A stretch of 26,203 nt of DNA, taken from positions 1 through 26,203 of the forward strand of contig JBBASJ010000031.1 in assembly GCA_040399325.1 (NCBI GenBank), read 5' to 3'. Below are positions 23,926 to 26,203 of this stretch, in pieces; position 1 is the stretch's first letter; each line of letters starts with the position of its first letter. The DNA is from RGUW01 sp040399325. GTDB lineage: Bacteria; Cyanobacteriota; Cyanobacteriia; PCC-6307; Cyanobiaceae. Made by a program: the position numbers and the translations under genes. Under the pieces are notes generated by a model. The model ran no database searches and was not told the DNA's origin. It worked only from the letters and a program-made list of their open reading frames with translations.

Positions 23926-23939
23926 AGTACAGATGTACT
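23926..23939. promoter_or_regulatory. LexA (SOS) box upstream of dprA
   Basis: AGTACAGATGTACT matches the cyanobacterial LexA consensus RGTAC-N3-DGTWCB at every position, and its AGTACA/TGTACT arms are perfectly symmetric. It sits between the thioesterase stop (23944-23946) and the dprA start (23918 or 23924), where bound LexA would block transcription initiated at or just before it. No other full match was noticed in the window. Function is inferred from the known consensus. Confidence 0.7.
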
Positions 23940-23943
23940 GATC

Positions 23944-24399
23944 TTAGCAAGCGCCCCTGGCCAGGGTCTTCAGCGCCGCCTCGAGATCAGGCGGCAGGCG
24001 GCGCAGCAGCCGGCGCTGATCGGGGCCCGCCGACAGGTCCACCAGCACCAGCTCGACCCGGGCCTCAGCCGCCGGCACACCTGACGCCGTCACAAAACGG
24101 CTGCTCCAGGGCAGCCTGAGCCCACGACGCGGCAGAACCGCACTTTCCAGCCGCACCCGATCGCCGTGCAGCAACGCCTGGTGGTATTCAATCGCCAGCG
24201 ACACCACCGGCAGCTCGAGCCCACGGGCCGAGAGATCGCTGTAATCAAGCCCCACCTGGGCCAGGGCCTCGACCCGGGCCTCTTCGAGCCAGGCCAGGTA
24301 GGCGCCGTGCCACATCACGCCGGCGTGGTCGGTGTGCTGCGGCAGCACACGTCGCTGCAGCACCCAGGGGTAGCCGGCCGCAACGGTTTCAATGACCAT
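23944..24399 (-). CDS. Hotdog-fold acyl-CoA thioesterase, DHNA-CoA hydrolase-like
   Basis: A 151-residue single hotdog-domain thioesterase of the 4-hydroxybenzoyl-CoA type. In cyanobacteria this group includes 1,4-dihydroxy-2-naphthoyl-CoA hydrolase of phylloquinone synthesis, the electron carrier of photosystem I. The signature QHTDHAGVMWHGAYLAWLEEARVEAL carries the likely catalytic Asp24, and SLAIEYHQALLHGDRVRLES is the central beta-strand block. The start at ATG 24399 gives a normal N-terminus. It is divergent from the universal stress gene with a 65-bp gap and is first of the minus-strand run to dprA-prmC-Sua5. A more general thioesterase role is not excluded. Confidence 0.85.
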   Translation of the reverse strand: MVIETVAAGYPWVLQRRVLPQHTDHAGVMWHGAYLAWLEEARVEALAQVGLDYSDLSARGLELPVVSLAIEYHQALLHGDRVRLESAVLPRRGLRLPWSSRFVTASGVPAAEARVELVLVDLSAGPDQRRLLRRLPPDLEAALKTLARGAC

Positions 24400-24464
24400 G
24401 GTTGTCGAACGGCCAGCACAGCCTCACAGGCGCCATAGGCTGCCATTGCGCCCCCTTTGCTGCC

Positions 24465-25310
24465 GTGTTTCGCAACCTGCTGATCGCCGATTCTGGCCAA
24501 GGCCATGTCGAGGAAATGGTGCGCATGCTGCGGGCGATTCCTCCTGCCGCCCAGGCGCGGGTCAACCTGCTGCATGTGATCGGGGAACAGGGCAGCGCCG
24601 AGGTCGAAGACCACCGCAACCGCGCCGAAGGCCTGATCAACGATGCGATCAAGCGCATGGGCCTCGACGGCGTTGCGGTCAACACCCTGATTCGCCAGGG
24701 CGACACCAAGACCACCGTGCTCAAGGTGGCCGACGACGTCGATGCCGATCTGATCGTGATGGGCTCCCGCGGCATGAACAGGCTGCAGGCGATCCTCAGC
24801 AACAGCGCCAGCCAGTACGTGTTTCAGCTGTCGACCCGGCCGATGCTGCTAGTGCGCGACGACCTGTACATCCGCGCCATCAATCGCGTACTGGTCACCG
24901 TGGATGGCACCGGGGTGGGCGATGACGCCCTACGGCTGGCCTGCGAACTGGTGGCGAGCATTCCGGGCGGCACGCTCACGGGTGTGCATGTGACCCGCCA
25001 GGACATCGCCCCGAGCCGCGGCGGCAAGAGCCCGGCCGACGAGGTGCTCGACAAGGCCGTGCAACGGGCCCGCAGCTTCGGGGTCACGATGCAGCCGCTG
25101 CACAAGGTGGGCGACATCGCCCGCACGGTGTGTTCGGCAGCTGAGGAGACCCGAGCCGATCTGCTGGTGATCGCCTCCCAGGACAGGCGTCCGGTGGTGG
25201 CCAAGAGCCTGGTCGACATCGACCGACTGCTAGGCAGCTCGGTCAGCGATTTCATCAGGGTGCATGCGCCGGCTCCGGTGCTGCTGGTGCGCGAACCGGA
25301 GCGGCGCTGA
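24465..25310 (+). CDS. Tandem universal stress protein (two UspA domains)
   Basis: A 281-residue protein made of two UspA-like nucleotide-binding domains. The first (about 1-133) starts FRNLLIADSGQGHVEEMVRM and has DADLIVMGSRGMNRLQAILS and STRPMLLVRDD. The second (about 137-280) starts INRVLVTVDGTGVGDDALRL and has ADLLVIASQDRRPVVAKSL and APAPVLLVREP. The ATP-binding G-x2-G pattern is only partly kept in the first and absent in the second, so nucleotide binding may be weak. I chose GTG 24465 because upstream residues (to 24402) are unlike the family. The cellular role, possibly stress or dormancy, cannot be told. It converges with psbM, whose stop is 12 bp away. Confidence 0.85.
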   Translation: MFRNLLIADSGQGHVEEMVRMLRAIPPAAQARVNLLHVIGEQGSAEVEDHRNRAEGLINDAIKRMGLDGVAVNTLIRQGDTKTTVLKVADDVDADLIVMGSRGMNRLQAILSNSASQYVFQLSTRPMLLVRDDLYIRAINRVLVTVDGTGVGDDALRLACELVASIPGGTLTGVHVTRQDIAPSRGGKSPADEVLDKAVQRARSFGVTMQPLHKVGDIARTVCSAAEETRADLLVIASQDRRPVVAKSLVDIDRLLGSSVSDFIRVHAPAPVLLVREPERR

Positions 25311-25322
25311 ACCGTCTTGGCC

Positions 25323-25430
25323 TCAGCCGCCCTGACGGCTGCTGGTCTGGATATAAAGAATGATCAGAAACACGGCCGGAACCAACACAAACAGCAGGCT
25401 GGCAACAAAGCCGAGGTCGTTGGTTTCCAT
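25323..25430 (-). CDS. psbM: Photosystem II reaction centre protein M
   Basis: A 35-residue single-helix thylakoid protein located at the photosystem II dimer interface. The sequence begins METNDLGFVASLLFVLVP and ends in IQTSSRQGG, matching PsbM over its whole length; the helix spans about residues 6-26. The start is ATG 25430. It lies 48 bp after the ferredoxin-like gene on the same strand, and psbB is divergent beyond that, so this is a small photosystem II gene neighbourhood. Confidence 0.95.
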   Translation of the reverse strand: METNDLGFVASLLFVLVPAVFLIILYIQTSSRQGG

Positions 25431-25478
25431 GGCGAGGGTGGAAGTTCACGGAGGGTATCACCGCCAAACGGGCAGGAT

Positions 25479-25958
25479 TCAGCAGGCTTCATCGCTCGTT
25501 GCGGTTGGCCCGGCCGGCTGCTCGGCGGTGGCATCAGCAGCAGGATCCTCTGCCAACGGTGTCTGGGCCTCCACGACCGGCCAGGAGGTGGGTCCCAGGG
25601 GCAGGGGCTCGGCCTGCGCCGCAGCCAGCAGCGCCTCCCGGTCCGACAGACCGACCTGGGGCCTGGTGATCACCAGCAGGGACTGATTCACCAAGGCCTG
25701 ACAGGCCAGCCGCCAGCTCTGGGAGCGGCGCCGCAGCTTCTGATCCTCGACGGCGGTGCGAGGGCTCAGGGCCACCTGGGATGGGCCGTCGGGCACATCC
25801 ACAAAACAGGTGATGCACTGCCCGCAGCCACCGCAGTTCCCCAGGGTGCCTTTGAGGCCATACAACTGAATCCCCTCGCGCAACGCCACCTCGCGCAGGT
25901 TCTCGCCGGGATAGCACTCCACATCGCGCCCCTCGCGCACGAATCGGATCACGGGCAT
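25479..25958 (-). CDS. [2Fe-2S] ferredoxin-like protein with Ala/Pro-rich tail
   Basis: A 159-residue soluble protein. Residues 1-90 form a ferredoxin fold: IRFVREGRDVECYPGENLREVALREGI, then cysteines 42, 45, 48 and 51 in NCGGCGQCITCFVDV, and Cys86 in SWRLACQ. The set C42-x5-C48-x2-C51-x34-C86 fits adrenodoxin-type cluster spacing rather than the C-x4-C-x2-C of plant-type photosynthetic ferredoxin; Cys45 is extra. The tail (about 95-159) is rich in Ala, Pro, Thr and Glu and looks disordered. It is first in a two-gene unit with psbM and divergent from psbB, suggesting a role linked to photosystem II or its assembly. The electron partner is unknown. Confidence 0.87.
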   Translation of the reverse strand: MPVIRFVREGRDVECYPGENLREVALREGIQLYGLKGTLGNCGGCGQCITCFVDVPDGPSQVALSPRTAVEDQKLRRRSQSWRLACQALVNQSLLVITRPQVGLSDREALLAAAQAEPLPLGPTSWPVVEAQTPLAEDPAADATAEQPAGPTATSDEAC

Positions 25959-26084
25959 CGAAGGGCGGCGACTTCAGCCATTCTGCGCCTGGGCGCGGGC
26001 ACCGCTGGTTGCGGTCTGTGACCAGCGCCGCGCCAGGGAGGCCGCGACCCTTACGATCGCCGCACCCACCCCAAGCGTCTCCCC
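25959..26084. promoter_or_regulatory. Divergent promoter region, ferredoxin-psbM / psbB
   Basis: A 126-bp gap between divergent genes that must hold both promoters. TACGAT at 26052-26057, 27 bp before the psbB start, resembles a -10 element; no convincing -35 is seen. This call rests mainly on gene orientation. Confidence 0.35.
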
Positions 26085-26203
26085 ATGGGATTGCCCTGGT
26101 ACAGGGTGCACACGGTCGTCATCAACGACCCCGGCCGATTGCTGGCCGTGCACCTCATGCACACCGCATTGGTGGCCGGCTGGGCCGGCTCCATGGCGCT
26201 CTA
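26085..26203 (+). CDS. psbB: Photosystem II CP47 core antenna protein, 5' fragment
   Basis: The first 39 codons of CP47, cut by the end of the window. It begins at ATG 26085 with MGLPWYRVHTVVINDPGRLL, the near-invariant CP47 N-terminus. The first membrane helix starts near LAVHLMHTALVAGWAGSMAL and contains chlorophyll-binding histidines. CP47 carries chlorophyll a and passes excitation energy to the photosystem II reaction centre. The full protein is about 500 residues, so most of it lies beyond the window. Confidence 0.96.
   Translation, partial: MGLPWYRVHTVVINDPGRLLAVHLMHTALVAGWAGSMAL

Noticed and set aside
1..26203. CRISPR arrays, insertion sequences, rRNA genes
   Set aside because: No regularly spaced repeats, transposase-like proteins or rRNA sequence were seen.

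Overview
The window is chromosomal DNA from a picocyanobacterium of the Synechococcus/Cyanobium type. It carries oxygenic-photosynthesis genes (petB, petD, ctpA, psbM and the first codons of psbB). The protein sequences resemble those of picocyanobacteria, and G+C is high in most coding regions. Genes are tightly packed, with many ATGA or TGATG stop/start overlaps. The organism is inferred from gene content; no rRNA is present.

Layout. 1-3025: a GH100 invertase (+) converges on petB-petD (-), which ends in a clear intrinsic terminator. 3076-9706: a core cluster (+) of ctpA, an HD-domain phosphohydrolase and minC, then minD-minE. Between minC and minD sits a three-gene block on the opposite strand, a phospholipase-D-like protein followed by a two-gene chromate transporter. 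9707-10792: a small LuxR-type HTH protein, tRNA-Thr(UGU), and sparse sequence with one long hairpin. 10826-14193: two translationally coupled GH13 alpha-glucan enzymes. The first has a C-terminal CBM20 and much lower G+C than its neighbours, which suggests transfer.

14184-20839 is the most interesting part. A GH24 lysozyme gene (-) is divergent from a three-gene NHLP-type export cassette (+): a HlyD-like adaptor, an ABC transporter with a C39 peptidase, and a second ABC transporter without the peptidase. No conventional short bacteriocin precursor is obvious. The lysozyme, however, begins with an acidic region of about 72 residues ending in a double-glycine motif that looks like the end of an NHLP leader. 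I propose that the lysozyme itself is the cargo cleaved and exported by the cassette. This is an inference from sequence and context.

20984-24399 (-) is a housekeeping run: DHNA-CoA-type thioesterase, dprA, prmC, a Sua5/YrdC protein and a small membrane protein. A perfect cyanobacterial LexA-type box (23926-23939) lies directly before dprA. 24465-26203 holds a tandem universal stress protein (+), a [2Fe-2S] ferredoxin-like gene with psbM (-), and the start of psbB (+), cut by the window edge.
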